From NCBI RefSeq assembly GCF_018139145.2, contig NC_059476.1:10821501-10885500 (forward strand): a DNA stretch of 64,000 bases, given 5' to 3'. Under the pieces are notes generated by a model. That model did no database searches and was not told the DNA's origin. It worked only from the letters and a program-made list of their open reading frames with translations. Both the position numbers and the translations under genes were made by a program. The stretch is from Gymnogyps californianus. Lineage: Eukaryota > Chordata > Aves > Accipitriformes > Cathartidae. Shown here piece after piece: positions 46,901 through 61,000 of the stretch (the stretch's first letter is position 1; the number at the start of each line of letters is the position of its first letter).

Positions 46901-49599
46901 CTCTGTGCTAACACATTTAGCTCAGTCTCTTGTGGCCTATAAACCACAAAGGTCATGACTTCAACATTCAGAAGAATGGGAAAAAGAGAATCAGGGCTGA
47001 GATTATGAGGAAAAATAGAGAAACAGTGTGGGGAAGACAGAGTGGGGAAGGCTAAGGGCTTGCTGGAGGCAGTGCAGGGCAAAAGGGGATTTATTTAGTA
47101 GCTCAGCAATAGAACATCCTCTAAACCACCAGCCGAACTAGCGGTTTCTTTCAGTCCGCATCCCTCTGAGGTGATTTCAGACAGCGATTTTTACCTGTAG
47201 GTATAATGATGGTATCCCCACACGCTTAATAACACCTTTATTTTATTTCTGATTTTTTCTAATATAGTTTAAAATATAGCATGCGGAGAGCTCACATGTG
47301 AATAATCAGCAATAATATCTATAAGTGTGTTTAAAAAGCCAACCAAGCACCCCCACCCTGGATGGTTTTACTGCGCCTTTATTGAAAACAATCTCATGAT
47401 GCTACTTAGACACAGTGGGGTGAAAAAGCACATTCCAAAGGGCATGCTAGCAAAAAGGGATAGTCAGGAAAAAATGTGGGGTTTATCTTCTGTGCTCAAC
47501 AAAAGTAGTGCAATTTATACCACAGACGGCTCCATTTTGAAAGGGGTCAAATCTTTCCATTGATTTTTTATGCAGAACTCTCTTTGACTCCTAATAGGAG
47601 TTCTGTGCATTGACTAGCAGCAGGATACGACCCTGTGTTTGTCTTGGCAACTGTGTGCACAAATTTGGTGGTGGGCAATGTTTCCATATTCATGCCTGTG
47701 CCAAGTATGTTCAGCGTTCAACTTATACAGGTGCAGAGACCCTACCACGAAGGAAACTATGTAAGTACAAAGGGTAGACAGATATATTACGCAGACAAGC
47801 AAGCAGGTATGAGTCTCCATTTTCACTGTTTCTTGTCTATTGTGTGCCTTGGAATCTGTAGCTGTTCCTGTAACAAACTGCACAGGCCAGTAAGTTGAAA
47901 GAACACAGCCCAAAACCTTTGTCTGCAACTGCAGGCTCCAAACCATGTAGCTAACATGGGAAATGTAGCATGCATGAATATAGCATACATAATCAGTAGT
48001 AACAGCTGCCCAGACAAGTTGGTGGGATTCCAATGCTGTAAGACTTCTTCCATCCTCTCTCTCTTATCCTCCCCCACATAGCTCAACCCAATTTTCCAAG
48101 ACATGGGGACACTGGGAAGAAAGACACAGGGAAGTAAAAGGCAAAGGTTTTCTTCAGGCTTGAAAGCTTATTCATGGTGTAGAAAAGAGCCAGGTGGAGA
48201 AAAATTCTCTGCACCTCTTCTTTCTGGCTTTTTCACCCCTCCTCCTTTTCTGCCTCTCTCCCCCTCTCCCTGACCTAACTTTGGCCCTGCTACCAGCCTT
48301 TCCTCACCATGCCATCCATGCCATCACTCACACCCCTGTCGTGCAGCCACAGTGGCGCCGGCAGCCCAGCTCCCCTGCCAGCAGACCCCGGCCCTGCATG
48401 AGCTCCCACCTTCCAGCCCAGATTTCCTTGTTCAGGAATCCTCACAGCTTTCTGGTTCTGCCACCTCCTGCCGTGTCTCGTTAGGCTTCAAACCCACTTG
48501 CTGTTTATCATCCTGTCCCCCATCATGCACCCCAAGTCTTGGCTCCTCTCCAATGGTCTTTATCCCATCTCTGAGCACCTTCTACTCCCTCTATACTCAA
48601 GATCCAGTTTCCAGATTCAAACCCTCACTTTGCCCAGCTGGCAACACCAGCATCAACATCCTGTAACGCAACTATCCTCCATCACTAGTTCAGGATATAT
48701 CATTTTTCGTGTGTGTAGCAATACAGACCAAAGGCTAGGACCACACTATATTCTGCCTCTTGCAGAAATCCTTTAAAACCATCTGAGAATTCCTCACCCC
48801 ATGTCATCAGGCTCTGTACCCCCCCAGATTCCCCTGCTGCAATAGTCTAGCTCCACCACTCCTCCTGGCTCTGTGTGGCAGGCAAGAAACTCTAGCCCCT
48901 GGTACACAACTACTCACCCACGGAGCCATCCTTAAGCTGCTGCAGGTGCCTCACGCTGGGGCCTGTATCTCTAAGTGTGGCTGACAAACAGGGCTTTCTT
49001 TCGTGGTGCCTAGCACCAGCAGCCCCTAAGGATGAGATACCCTTCCCTTCTTCTTCCCCACCCCCAGCCCTTGCACACAATACAGTATTTGTCATGGATT
49101 TGTTTTCCAGTACATGAAGAGCACAAAAACGCATGCTCTTTTATGATAAGGTAAGCAGAGTGACCCTGTAACATTCCACATCTGAACTCAGAACGGCATC
49201 TGCCTCACAGCTGTCCTTGTAGCAAGCATTTCAAAAACACAGACGGCAAAAAACAGCGGCAATATCTCATCGCCGATGTAGCTGCTTACAGCACAGTCCT
49301 CACCATCTTCCAAATATCTGTGTTTGAGAGGTGACCTACAGCTGTGAAATTTGGATGCGGATTCCAACACCACCCCTTAATTTCAAGGATGTTCCAACAT
49401 GAGTTTTACACAAAGCTTTTGCAGAGTTGTAGGCCAATTGCAAAATTTGTGGCTGGAGCTAGGTTCAGATTCTGAACACCCTGACTCACGAAGATTTCCA
49501 AGAGCTTTGGCTTGGTTGCAGTATTCATGTTCCCTATTACTTGAGTGCATTGACATATCCTCTAGGAGTCATGGACTAGGAGCCCACAGTGAAAGGCTC

Positions 49600-51240
49600 T
49601 GCACAAACAGAGAATAACAATAAAGAAAAGAGTTTACAGTTCAGAGTCAAGAGAGAGCTATAGAGAAATGTGGAAATGCAGGGAAAGAGTTAGACTGTCA
49701 ACAGGATGGACAGTGGCCTCAGTGCAGTTGAGTTTTCAGGGGTCATCCTGTCAAAGGAGAGCTCTAAGGGAGATTTTCGAAGGAGAACAACTCAGCAGCT
49801 TTGCAGCATGCAGGCAGAGCTCTTCTCAAGAACTGTGGGTCTCTGGCATGGAAGTACAGCTATGGACATGGACATCTTGGACCAACTAGAACAAGAGCTG
49901 GTTTTGAGGAAATGAACAACAGGAAATGGGTGGAGAGGGAAGAAACCTTGAAGGGTGCTGAAGGCAGAGGCAAGCTGCTGCTACTTGCTACAATAGATAA
50001 GGAGAGGTAGTGGAGGAAGGCAAAAAGAAAGTTGATGTGATCCATGTGATGAAAAGTGAGCACCATTCAGAATAAGTATGAGAGGAGATAGAGAGAGTTA
50101 GGTCAGAGAAAGAGGTGTTACAATCAGATGAGAAGAGCTTCAACAAGCGAATTAGTTGGGAGAAGAATATCTCAGAGAAGTTATGCAGAAAGGGTCAACA
50201 AAGATAATTTGGATGCAAGGTATTAAGAGAGAGAAGTCCAGCACAAGTCCAACTTGTGCTGAACATTGGTCACCATAAAGAGATACCACAGAGACATGAT
50301 GAGATTTTAACTTGGTTAGAAGGAAACAAAGCACAGTAGAAAGAGGGATCAGGGAATCAAAGATGGTAGCTGAAATCAAACGCAGATGAAATTGCTCAAG
50401 AACAAGACACGGAGGAGAGAGAGAAAACAAGCATAGGTTTAGATGAAGCTGAGAGATCTGGTTATCTGCATTGGAGGCACTTGACAGATCAAAGAGGTTG
50501 AAGGTGGAATAAGAGATGATGTCAGTAGGACACTGACAGGAGATGTTTAGACTGATTGTTACAGGTGGAAGCTAAACCAGAAAAGGTGAAGTCCTATGCG
50601 AGAAAAAATGAATGTAAATTAAAGCAGTTTTCGGAGGGAGTTAGATGACGGTTGTCAGAGTGTCCTTGTGTAGGAACAATATAGTTGTTCAGTTTGTGAA
50701 AATCAGAGCTGAGCAAGGACAGAATGGATTTGTTACAGTGAAAGTCAGCCTGGTCACAGGATTTCCACCAGAGAAAGTCTGAAGCATGAGATCAGGGCAG
50801 AGGATCTTGGCGTGATGCAGAGCAGGACACTGGCAACAACCTTATAACAGGAGAGAAGAGCTAATGGTCACGCTGAAAGAGAGTGGCACATGAAGAGAAC
50901 CAACAGCTATCTAGAAGGGACTGAAGAGATCCAACAAAGAGAGAAGTCTGACAGCTGATGAGAAATTATCCTCTTGGTAAACGGCCAACTCAGTTTTTGG
51001 TGATCTGGAATGTGACTGAAAAACTGAAGGAAGACATGAGCGCAAGGAAGCTCAGGGGCAGACAAGTTACTAGCATGAATGCAAGAGTCGCTGGGAACAA
51101 TGGCAGGGCATGGGACAAGGCAATGAGGGTTGGTACAGGAGGGAGCCTGGTGCACACTGCAGAGCGACTGCAGGTAGAAGAGCAGAATGATGGTAGACAG
51201 TGCTATTCAGAAAAGGAAGAATGGAAACCGAGGGGTTGGA
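49600..51240. other. 1.6-kb purine-rich (plus strand) tract, origin unclear
   Basis: The plus strand is strongly A/G-biased with many GAGAGA and AGAAGA strings (for example 50070-50170 and 50330-50460), and it contrasts with neighbours at 48200-48900, which are C/T-rich. Minus-strand frames at 49860-50066, 50152-50430 and 50907-51155 are open but show no family I recognise. It could be an old interspersed repeat or a transcribed noncoding region. The sequence alone does not decide. Confidence 0.5.
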
Positions 51241-54200
51241 TGGGTCTTTCCACAAGTCATAGTTCAGTTTCCCTCTGTAGTCCTTCATGCACGCTGCTTT
51301 TTACTCAACAGTTCTGCCCTACCTTGTGAGTCAGGTCTGGGGTTCTCTGGCAGGTGTTGCAGGAATAAGGTCACAAACTCCTCCTTGTCTTCTGACCTCA
51401 TATGAGAGATCTTCCACATAATAATGTGGCTGCAGAAAACCAGGAGAACATCTAATGGAAAGCATTTTGGTTTACCTCTAAGATTTCCCTCTCTAAAAGA
51501 TGTTGGCAAAAATCATCATTCCTACCTTCATAGATTTTTTAAAAGAGGAGAGACTGTTAGCTCATCTGGAGAAAGCCCTGTTGAAAGGTGTAAAAAGGTT
51601 TGTAGTTGCACAAGTGCAACGACTCCTTCTTGGATGTCTTTAGGGGACTTAAGATGGATGCTCCAAGCACAGCAGCATGAGTTACTACAGTCAACCTCAA
51701 TAGCCAAAGAACTGAGGATTATACTGGCTCATGTCTCCTCTGTTGCAGCACAGATGGAGACCATGCAGTAAATTCCTTCAGGGTGAAAATGGTCCCCCTT
51801 CATTTTGGAAGATAGGTGAGGACAGAAAAAACATTACAGAGCCCAGTAAAGAGCAGGTGCTAGCACTTTTCTTGTGCTAGCCAGAGTGATGTAATACTTA
51901 AATAAAAATAATTAGGTTGTTGGACACAAGCCTTCATATAAAAAACAACATAGAAAACACATGTTTTCACATGTTTCCAATGCAAAAACCACCTGTACTC
52001 GATCGGTTTCATGAATGTTCACATGACTGTGAAGTTTAAACGAGCACGCAGTGCGAGTAGCCAGTGCACAGTGATTCAGTGTGAGTATCGCTGCGGGTGA
52101 GCAGTGAGTATTGAACTCTAAACGCTTTGCGTGTCCTGGGATGGGCCAGGGGAACATGCAGAGGAAATGCCTCATTTTGTGCTGCTTCGGGAGAAGGAAT
52201 GAACCTATTGTCTAGTCCTCTGGGCAGTAAGTACTCGACTCTGAGCCCAGTAAAACTAGTGGGAATCAGACCCCAGGATCTTGTTGACATACTGCACATT
52301 CTGTGGTTTCTCTTTTGTCAGGATGCACACTGCTTTTGTGAGGCAAGAGGGGAACGGAAGAAAGAAATATTCAGAGTTCTCTCCAAAGTCATTTATAGGA
52401 GCATTTATGGGTTTCGCTCTGTGTGTATACACTTGCATGCGTGGTCTTGGACAGGCTGGGTCATTGGTTGCTGCCTAAGTTTTTACTAAACTGAGAATAA
52501 TCTTTTATTTCCCATGATAACTTGTACTTTGAAAATGGAATTCAACAATGCTGGCTTTTTTTTAAAAGAAAACAATTGTTCATTTGAAAATATGACACTA
52601 GCAAAATATTTTACAACATAAGGACAGCTAAAAATGCATTTTCCAAACAGTACAGCACTTGACCACATCTCTTGGCAGATAGAGGAATACATGTTAACTC
52701 CACCTTAAAGAAGAGACCTAATCACTTGAAACTTGCTGGCAGTGTATATCCTGAGTAACACCAGGGCTTTGTACATTTACAAACACTGTAAAATTAGTTA
52801 AAACTAAGGTTAAATAAAAAGCCAAGCCCATAGAACGTATTCTGGAACATAGCAGGGAGCTAGTCTATGGTGCTCCAATGGTTTGTTTCAAAAATAAGCA
52901 GCAACAACGGATCATTACTTGGTTTTCACTCTTACCTGCCTCTGATTTGCCCCACTAAATATTTCTGAAACCGTCCTGACCTCTTTCCACATGGTAAACA
53001 TATTTGTAACACCCACGCATACACAATCTGTAGTTTTGCAAGACAACACGTGAATATAATATGAAATTATCTTGCCTAAACAATTCAAATGGAGCTGAAT
53101 TGCCTTGCTAAAATAAAAATCTGTGTTTGTAACTTCCAGTAATTAGCCTCCATCATATGCATAATGGTGTTTGCAGCAGAGGAGATCTTTTTTCTACCCT
53201 TTCTTCTACCAGCTCCAAGAGGTAAATCTGGACTCTCTAAAAAAGATACAAAAATCCAAATATTTTTCCCCTTCTACATCCATTAATCAGGTTGAAATAC
53301 TGATATTTTCTAAATATCCAACTACCTTTGCTGCTCCTAAGTGATCTTTTTTGAGTCCCCAACTTGCCTCCCAAGCTCAAGACGCATGGATTTGCAGATT
53401 CTGTTACCCCTTAATATTCATATCCATAGAAAAGAGTGACAGGTTTGGGGAAAACCCCAGAGAATTATTCCAGACTCTTCAACTCAGATTTCATTTCTTT
53501 TCTTGATAGTCAGCACCTGACTGTAATTCATTTTGAAAAGTTTAAATGGAACCTTCTATTTTTTGCTGACTTTGGAGCAAGGGCATTTATCTATCCCTCA
53601 TTAATCTTTATGTCACTTGCAAGATGGTCTAAAGAAACATCACACCTTTTCCTTTTGGAATAGATTCCCTAAATAGAGGTCCAGCGCTGCAACCCTTGTC
53701 CCCATTAAGGTTTTGCTAATGACCTTACACCACTCAGAACAAAGATTATTAAAGTGGGCCAGATGCTAGTTAGAGGAAGAGAGGACGAAAAGCGGCACTA
53801 AAACAGAAGGCTTCTCCTTTGACTCCCCAGTAGAAAGTTTAAGGCATCAGCTTTCAGTGGGATTGACTTAACAGAAGCAGAGTGAGTTTAATGATGAGTG
53901 TTTTCCAAAATCCCACCTGAACATTTGCTGATGTTGGATGGCATCATCAGCCAAGTGCTTCTTAGCACAGTTTGAAAGGTTATTGATCCCTTTAGCTGTC
54001 CTGTAGCTACCAGCTATGTGCTTGCTAATATTGGTAGCCCTTTACCTACTTGCTATCGCAAGAGGATAGGAATGCACTCAGTCTGAGGACTAACTTCCAG
54101 CCAAAGAGTGAGAACTTGTTAATATATTCCAAGAGTATCTCAAGTCCCATTTTTTTCCCTCCTTGGGCTCATATAATATCTTCTCCATCCTCTTCACCCC

Positions 54201-57200
54201 TCAGAATTAAAGGCAACTAGATATCAAGGAGAAGCCTGCACCTTTGTAGCAGACACTTCTCCCAAACAAAATAGAGGTATTTCCTATGTAGGACTTTCCC
54301 TTGCTGTGCCCCACTTTTGGGAATCACAGAAAGAAACTAGGAGCAAAGAATCCCAAAAACAGGGCTTGAAGATTTAATAAGAAAAGGACTGAAGAAAAAA
54401 ATAATGACATAAAAAAATACTGAAAAAATAAATGTACAGAGGAATGGCTATGGATATGTCTGAGGGAATCTATGTAATATTCTAGTACTGGAGAAAGGCA
54501 ATGTTATTCTTAAATCTCCAAAAACTTACAAAACATATAAAAGACAGGACTGGGTGCCCAGTTACTCCCAAGTGTATTATTATGAAGTTCTTCCAGAAAG
54601 GACTTCACTGTAATAAGAGATGGGTTTGTTACTCCATCTTACAAGTCAGTCTAACCTCATACATTCAATCTTCATTTCACACCATCATCAAGCTTGCTTA
54701 TTTCTGGATAACCGCACTAGACACAGGAATATGAAAGTCAACAAGACACACATAGAAATGTTTCCTATCCGCTAAGCGGTGTTGTGCCAGAATGTAACTT
54801 AGGATGTCACTGCAATGTGCAGTGTCCTCTTAAAGAAAAAAATACTCAAGAGATATGTGGGTTAAGGACACTGCAAAGTGAAGGAACTGGCTATTACCAG
54901 GGTTTACTTCTCCAGTATATCAACTAAAGTGGACATTATTTCCTTCAGCTGGAAGTCAAGATAACTCAGCTCATCCAAATAGTACTGGGAGAAAAGGAAG
55001 TGAGAAGAAAAAAGAGTTTTTACTAAAGGCTTCTGAGTTTTGTCCCTGAAACACTAGGGGATTTTTGGCAAGTTAATACTGCCCCTATTTTCAAAGGGGC
55101 CTTTAATTTAAGACATCCAGTTTTCTGGGCGTCCAGCTGCAGAAAGGGGCAGGCTAGTTTACTGAGTGTCAGTCTGAGTTGTTGGGATGGGCAGGTGGTA
55201 CTGGGGAATCAATGTCAGGCCTTCTAGGAAACATAACATCAGTCGAAAGCGTTGACCTCCACTGCTCCACGCCGTATCCTTCTGCAATGACACCGAATGG
55301 CAAAGCCTCATGTTGTGCAATAACTGCTGCTTGTAAAGTGCAGCGGATGGAACATGCTACATCAGCGCTCATTGCTTTTATTACTGAGGGGAAAAAAAAA
55401 ATTTCACAAGGAAAGGAGTGAATGAAATTCTGAGTGCTGTGTTACTCTGGTTAACTTCTGGGAACCTAATGATTTGAGAAAAGTGCACTTAACAAATCAT
55501 TATATGCGGGTGTGAAAAATTGCTAAAGAATCCCCGTCCCCTCCTCTCCTCATATACCTTACGCTTAGAAAAAGAAGGCAGGTAAGGGTACATTTAACAT
55601 TCAAAGTCTTTTATACTACTAAGTGAAATCAGAACAAAATATGGTAATTAATCCATTGTGCATTCAAGGATTCAGGTTTGAGCAGCAGATGGGAAAAGTT
55701 GTGGATCATAACCCCATGCAATATTTGACAGAATATCAGTCAAATATAGTTCACACATCTTCATGTTTCTGTCAGTCCCTCTTATCTAAAGTTAATTTAA
55801 AGTGACAAGAACTACATTAGCACTTTTCAAAGGGTAATGCAAACTTTAGAATATTCGCCTCAAATCAATACCCATTCAGACTCCTAAATGGTCAAACTGG
55901 CAAGTTCCTGAAGGTGATTTCACTTTGCGTTTATGCTAAATTTGTCATCTGTCGCTGGGGTTTACACATTAGCCTTTAAATAAATCGGTTCGAAAGCGCG
56001 GTAGAGAAGGTGGTACCTGTTTATTCTGCACAACACTCTCATGAACATGTGCACCCACACACAAAAGCTGTCTCAGAACCAGAGTCAAGGCAATGCTGGC
56101 AAATCTAGTTGTGCAAAGTAATATAATTTGGATCTTAGCCTGTGGGTTATTTTTGAACAATTCTTTATACAAGACTACTTTGATGCCCTGCTTGGGAGTG
56201 AGGCACCCACTTTCATTTCACCACGGCAATAAAAGAGACTCCAAACGAGAGATGTCACACAGGCTCCCACAGAAAGTCTGGTTCTGTGGTCCCGGTGCTT
56301 GCAGCACACTGCTGCTTTCCTGAAAAGTGCATAATTTGATAGAAATGGTGATTCCTCTCCTTTTTTCAATCAAAATAGCCTTCGTCAGCACACGCACGTG
56401 CACATCTGCGAATGTATGCTTGTGTGTTTTTGTGCCTGACTTGGGTGTGGGACCACAGCGAAGTCCAAATCCCCTGATCTAATGCTATTGCTGTGCTGGT
56501 TGCTTGTGCTTCTGCTCCTTGCATTCACATTACCAAATAAGAGATCACACCCTGCAGGGCTCCACAGAGCTCATCTCCAGGGAAGGCGAAAGCACTTCTT
56601 GGCATTCGAGCTGCACACAATCTCAATATCGTCCCCCTTCCCCCCCCCGCCCCTGTTACAAATGATTTAAGGCAGGCTCTGAATGAGAAACATAAGGTAA
56701 ACACTATTTAGTCTTTATTGCCTTCCGTCCCTAAAGTGTAACTTGGCCTTGCCTCTGGAGAGGTGCCCAGCTCAGCCCTTCTGGACACACAATCACTGGC
56801 TGGGATGTGTGTGTGTCTTCTGGAGAAGGTACAAAAGGGGAAGGATAGCATCGGTTGAAGGACTCCAGCTTCTGGAGTTTGCTGGGGCTGAGTCACATGC
56901 AGTTTGTAAGGAGGCACAAAGCCCACCAGCAGCGGGTGGGGAGGGGGGCGATAACATCCAGTCCCTTCTCATTCTCCTCCTTTCTCTTCCATAAAGCAAA
57001 ACCTAAGATAATCACTTCCCTGACAAACCAGACTCCACCCCACCTCAAATCCCTTGCAAAGGTTGTGCTCCAAAAGGGGCGACGAGGCAGAACAGCAGGC
57101 CAGCCCTGGCTATTCATCATATGTGGAAGGGACTTAGATATTAGAAGATGGATGAATGGATCAAATCTAAACGTGTGCCTTGCTCATTTATGGGACTGGG

Positions 57201-57954
57201 CAAAAACGCAGCACGAAAAATAGCTAACAAAAGGGTCCCAAAAGAAAAAAGTTAAAATAGGCCAGTCACACTTTTCCTCATCTTTTCAAACCTGTGTTAA
57301 CTTTGCCAAGCCGTAGCAAGACACTTCAGTTCTCGGGCAGGTTGTGGGTGATAACTTGTTGAGCTGCTCAACTAGCAGGACTCAGTTTACTTGTTCCAGG
57401 TGACATAAATCCCTGCTAAAAACCCACTGCCACCAGCATCTTCCCGAAGGGCTGAACTGGATCCTCTCGGTGCCTCAGGCTGTAATGATGAGGAAGATGC
57501 TTCACTGTGGTGACTTTCTGTGTACAGTAATTTAACAACTAAAGAAAATGTTTTCCTCTACTTCCTGACAAGAAGGCTTGACTGGGAAAAAGGTTCTTTT
57601 CTCTCAGAGCTCTGACCTATGAGTATTTTTAGGTTCACATGAGGAAATTGCGTTCCAGCTGTTACCACCCGATCCAACCAGTGAACCTTGGTTTTTTGTG
57701 TGTCCGGTCACATACACCGAGGTGACAGATACACAGTTCTTTTCAGCATGGCATTATGTTTATGCAAATGTCTATATTTGTAAAAAAAATAAATACTAAA
57801 AAACTACCAAGGTGCAAAACACCTCCTGGAACCAGACATGCCCCCCACCCATCTGCTTGTCCGCCCCCTGTACCTCCTCATTGTCCATAAACCCAGAGTG
57901 GGCTCAGCTAGACAGAGGAAGCAATGAACAACTGGAGGCAGGCCACACACGTTC

Positions 57955-58012
57955 TTTGTGGTTGGACTCGATGATCTTAAAAATCCTAAATGATTCTATG
58001 ATTCTATGATTC
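57955..58012 (+). mobile_element. CR1 LINE 3' terminus with 8-bp tail
   Basis: GGTTGGACTCGATGATCTTA followed by AAATG and then ATTCTATG repeated twice is the diagnostic CR1 3' end. Only about 60 bp is present, so the copy is extremely 5'-truncated. It is in the opposite orientation to the other CR1 pieces. Confidence 0.9.
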
Positions 58013-61000
58013 ACAGACCACTTGCCTGCAGCACAAAGTGGCACCAGCTGCCAGGTGCCCAGGACAGAGGACCTCCAAGGCGCAGGGACCTTGAGCTCCT
58101 CTTGTCCTTGGTGGAGTTTCCAGATGAAACACAGACATCCAAACCAGGCTTACTCTCTTAGTTTTTACCCAGATGTGCTCCGGCGGAGGCTGTGTGCTCC
58201 TCTGGGCTGGCCAAGGGCTGTCTGCCACTCACATGCTTTGGAAAAACTGTCATGTGCTGCAGCTGCTCCCCGGGAGACTGGGAGGATGGCCAGAAATAAA
58301 AGGAATCTCCTGCAGGAATCCAGGAGCCAGCCCACACCTGGTACCTCAGGACAGCCCAGAAAAAATCCCTGATGCCGCTGCCATTGAGTTCCCTCCCTGC
58401 AGGCTGGCCAGCAGTGCTCTTTGCTGCACTCACTGCACCGGCACCCTGCTGCTCTTGGCTGTGCCCCATTTAGGGTTAAACAAGGAAAGTTTGCAAAGGA
58501 CTGACTTGTTACTTGATGCTGGGGCCCACCGGGAGCTTCTCTTCTGCCTCCTTCTTCTGCATCCATTCTTTGTACCCCAGACCCTCGTGATATCAGCTGA
58601 TGAAGCTGAGGCCAACACTGGCAATCCCAGACACTGGGAGTTATACATCTGTTCTCCTCCTTCCCATCTCTCCCCTACAGGCAAGGATTTAGTGAGGGAC
58701 GCATTAGAAATCAGGAGCACATCCCAATTTGGGGGTTAAACACTGCTTTTCCTTTCATTCAGGAACTTGTGCTACTTTACTATGCTATTCTTGACATCAG
58801 AACTATAGTGATCTGTAAAGCAAGAACAAAATTATTCTTCTTTTCCCCTCTGTAGCTTGACAGAATTATGTATTTTCCGCAAGACACTGCCTCCTTTTGA
58901 GGTATGCATTGAAAGCAGCCATACAAAATGCTATGGAAAACTGTGCTCGCATTTTTCTCTAGTCATCTCTTTCCTAAGATACATGAAATCAGTGAAAATG
59001 GATGTGTTCTCCCTGCCCTACATTTTGTATGCGATTTCTCAAACTTTTAAAGCCTGCTAAGAGAACCACACCACAGGAGGAAAGCACATCACCCTGGGAA
59101 GACTGGTATTGCCAGCAGGGCTGGCAGCAGAGCTGCAGAGCCATCTGAGCAGGTCACCCCCTGGAGCGAGAGCCATGAGCTCCTCCAGCCTCCGGGACTG
59201 CCCAGGAATGGAGCTGGCACGCTCCCTCCTCTCGAGCAGACCATGGCAGCAATTAATTGCATAGTAATGCAAGGATGCAATTAGAGCCCGGCCAAACACA
59301 ACTTACCCCCTCTCTGGGCCTCCAAATTTGGAACATTTTCGCTCAGCAGTTCACCCAGACACACCGGTGAGAGTTGACCGTGGAGGAGCGTCTGACACCC
59401 TTGTCAGCACCACCATGCTTCTGTCCTCTTACTCTGCAGGTGAGAGGAGTTGGGTGCTGATGCTCTGAGCAGGCACTTGGATATCTTCCCACTCTGTTTT
59501 GCCCATACGGTCGTTCGGGTTTGTTTTGCTGACAGCACTTCACCCTAGCAATCTTGATCTTTCTTCCAGGTGGCCTTTTAGATGGTGTAACTCCCTGAGT
59601 TCATACTTCAACCTGCTATATTTCAATTATGCCACTTATAAAGTGGCAGACTACTTACATATAATTTGCTTGTTTGTTCTCCCTTTGCTGTTCCCTGTAC
59701 TCTCTCTTAGTTTTTATCCTCAAGCAGTGAACTACCCAGACCAGGGCAGTCCTCCGTGGTTGTTTGGAAATAAGCCGAGCACATAAAATCTTATGATTCT
59801 GGGTCCATCCTCTCCCCTTCCCCCCACCTCACCACAAATGGACTCTATTACTAATCATAACTCACAGCCAACATCTCTTTGGTTTTAGAGAGGAAGAGAT
59901 TTTCAGCCTCGGGCAAAAGACATCCAGTCTGATCATGAGAGATGCTGAAGGCTACGGGGGTTGCTGGCTCATAGTATCACTGAGGATATAGTCCTTGGGG
60001 AATAACTTCCCTGCTCATCTAAGTTTTCTTTCATCCAAAATTCAGGCCTGCCCTGTCCCGGTTAGCTGAATACAATCTTTAAAAGTAAAGAATGGTTTTG
60101 GGTTCCTCTGGTGGGGCTTTTTTGGGTGCTGAGCACCATGGAGGGAACTTGATTTCCAGAGATGGCTGAGCAACTTACTTACTTTCTGAAAAAGAAATCT
60201 CTTTACGCATCCCAAGCTGAGCACCCCGAATTGCAGGAATCTGAAATCTCAGGTCACTTTTGAAAATTTTCATAAAACATCTCAGAACAAAAAATAATGT
60301 GAAAATTTTGAAGTTCCTATCAGATATGGAATTGGGGTCCATCTTCTCCACTACAAAAAAAATTTTATTTTGGTGTCTTGCAGCATTTAAAAATATTGAA
60401 GAAAGGCAATAAACATGTAGAAAGGAAAGTTTTACTATGGCTGAGGTGGAGGTCTGCTACCTGCACTCTGCTACCCTGTCCACTGCTTCCCTTTAAAGCC
60501 AGTGGAGGAAGCCCTCCCAGCACACTGACTCTGTGTGTTTGTGTACTATTTACACCTATATTTATATTATTTTAATTACTTTGTATCAAATACAGTTTTT
60601 AAAACCTTTCTTTTTGTAACAAAGCTTTCCAGCTCACTTTTGTCTTCCTTTTAAAAATAAACAACTTAAAAGAAGGCAAGATCAGAGGATTAAGTAAATT
60701 AATGAGAAAGATACTTAAAAGGCTTTCAAAGTCTCCTTCTTGCAACACTAATATGTAGATTTCTTAAGAAAGTAATCATGAGTTTGCAACTCAAATTAGC
60801 ACCACCATATATGTTAAGGGGGTCTGACTCAGGAGGTATGAAATTTGGACCCATCTCCATAAAAGAGACAAACCACATTTGGTTTCATATTCTTTTTCCT
60901 TTCACTGCATTTTCCTCTAACTAGCTGGTGATAGCATTTCTATTTTCAGACTCAATGTGGCATGCATGCTTTGGGTTATTCAAAGAGAGGAAAGTTGTGC

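Larger units (their letters stand above)
35141..49599. other. Upstream spacer with enhancer-like AT blocks, no gene seen
   Basis: No exon is recognised. The region contains the SINE at 39923, MITE core at 41228 and possible SINE tail at 43775. It also has AT-rich, homeodomain-motif-dense blocks at about 41690-41760, 42105-42480, 45720-45880 and 46640-46900. A GC-richer stretch at 38120-38880 has overlapping ORFs on both strands but no recognisable product. 48200-48900 is C/T-rich. Confidence 0.6.

Noticed and set aside
52440..52500. Possible MIR tail (GGTCTTGGACAGGCTGGGTC...)
   Set aside because: Too diverged and short to support.
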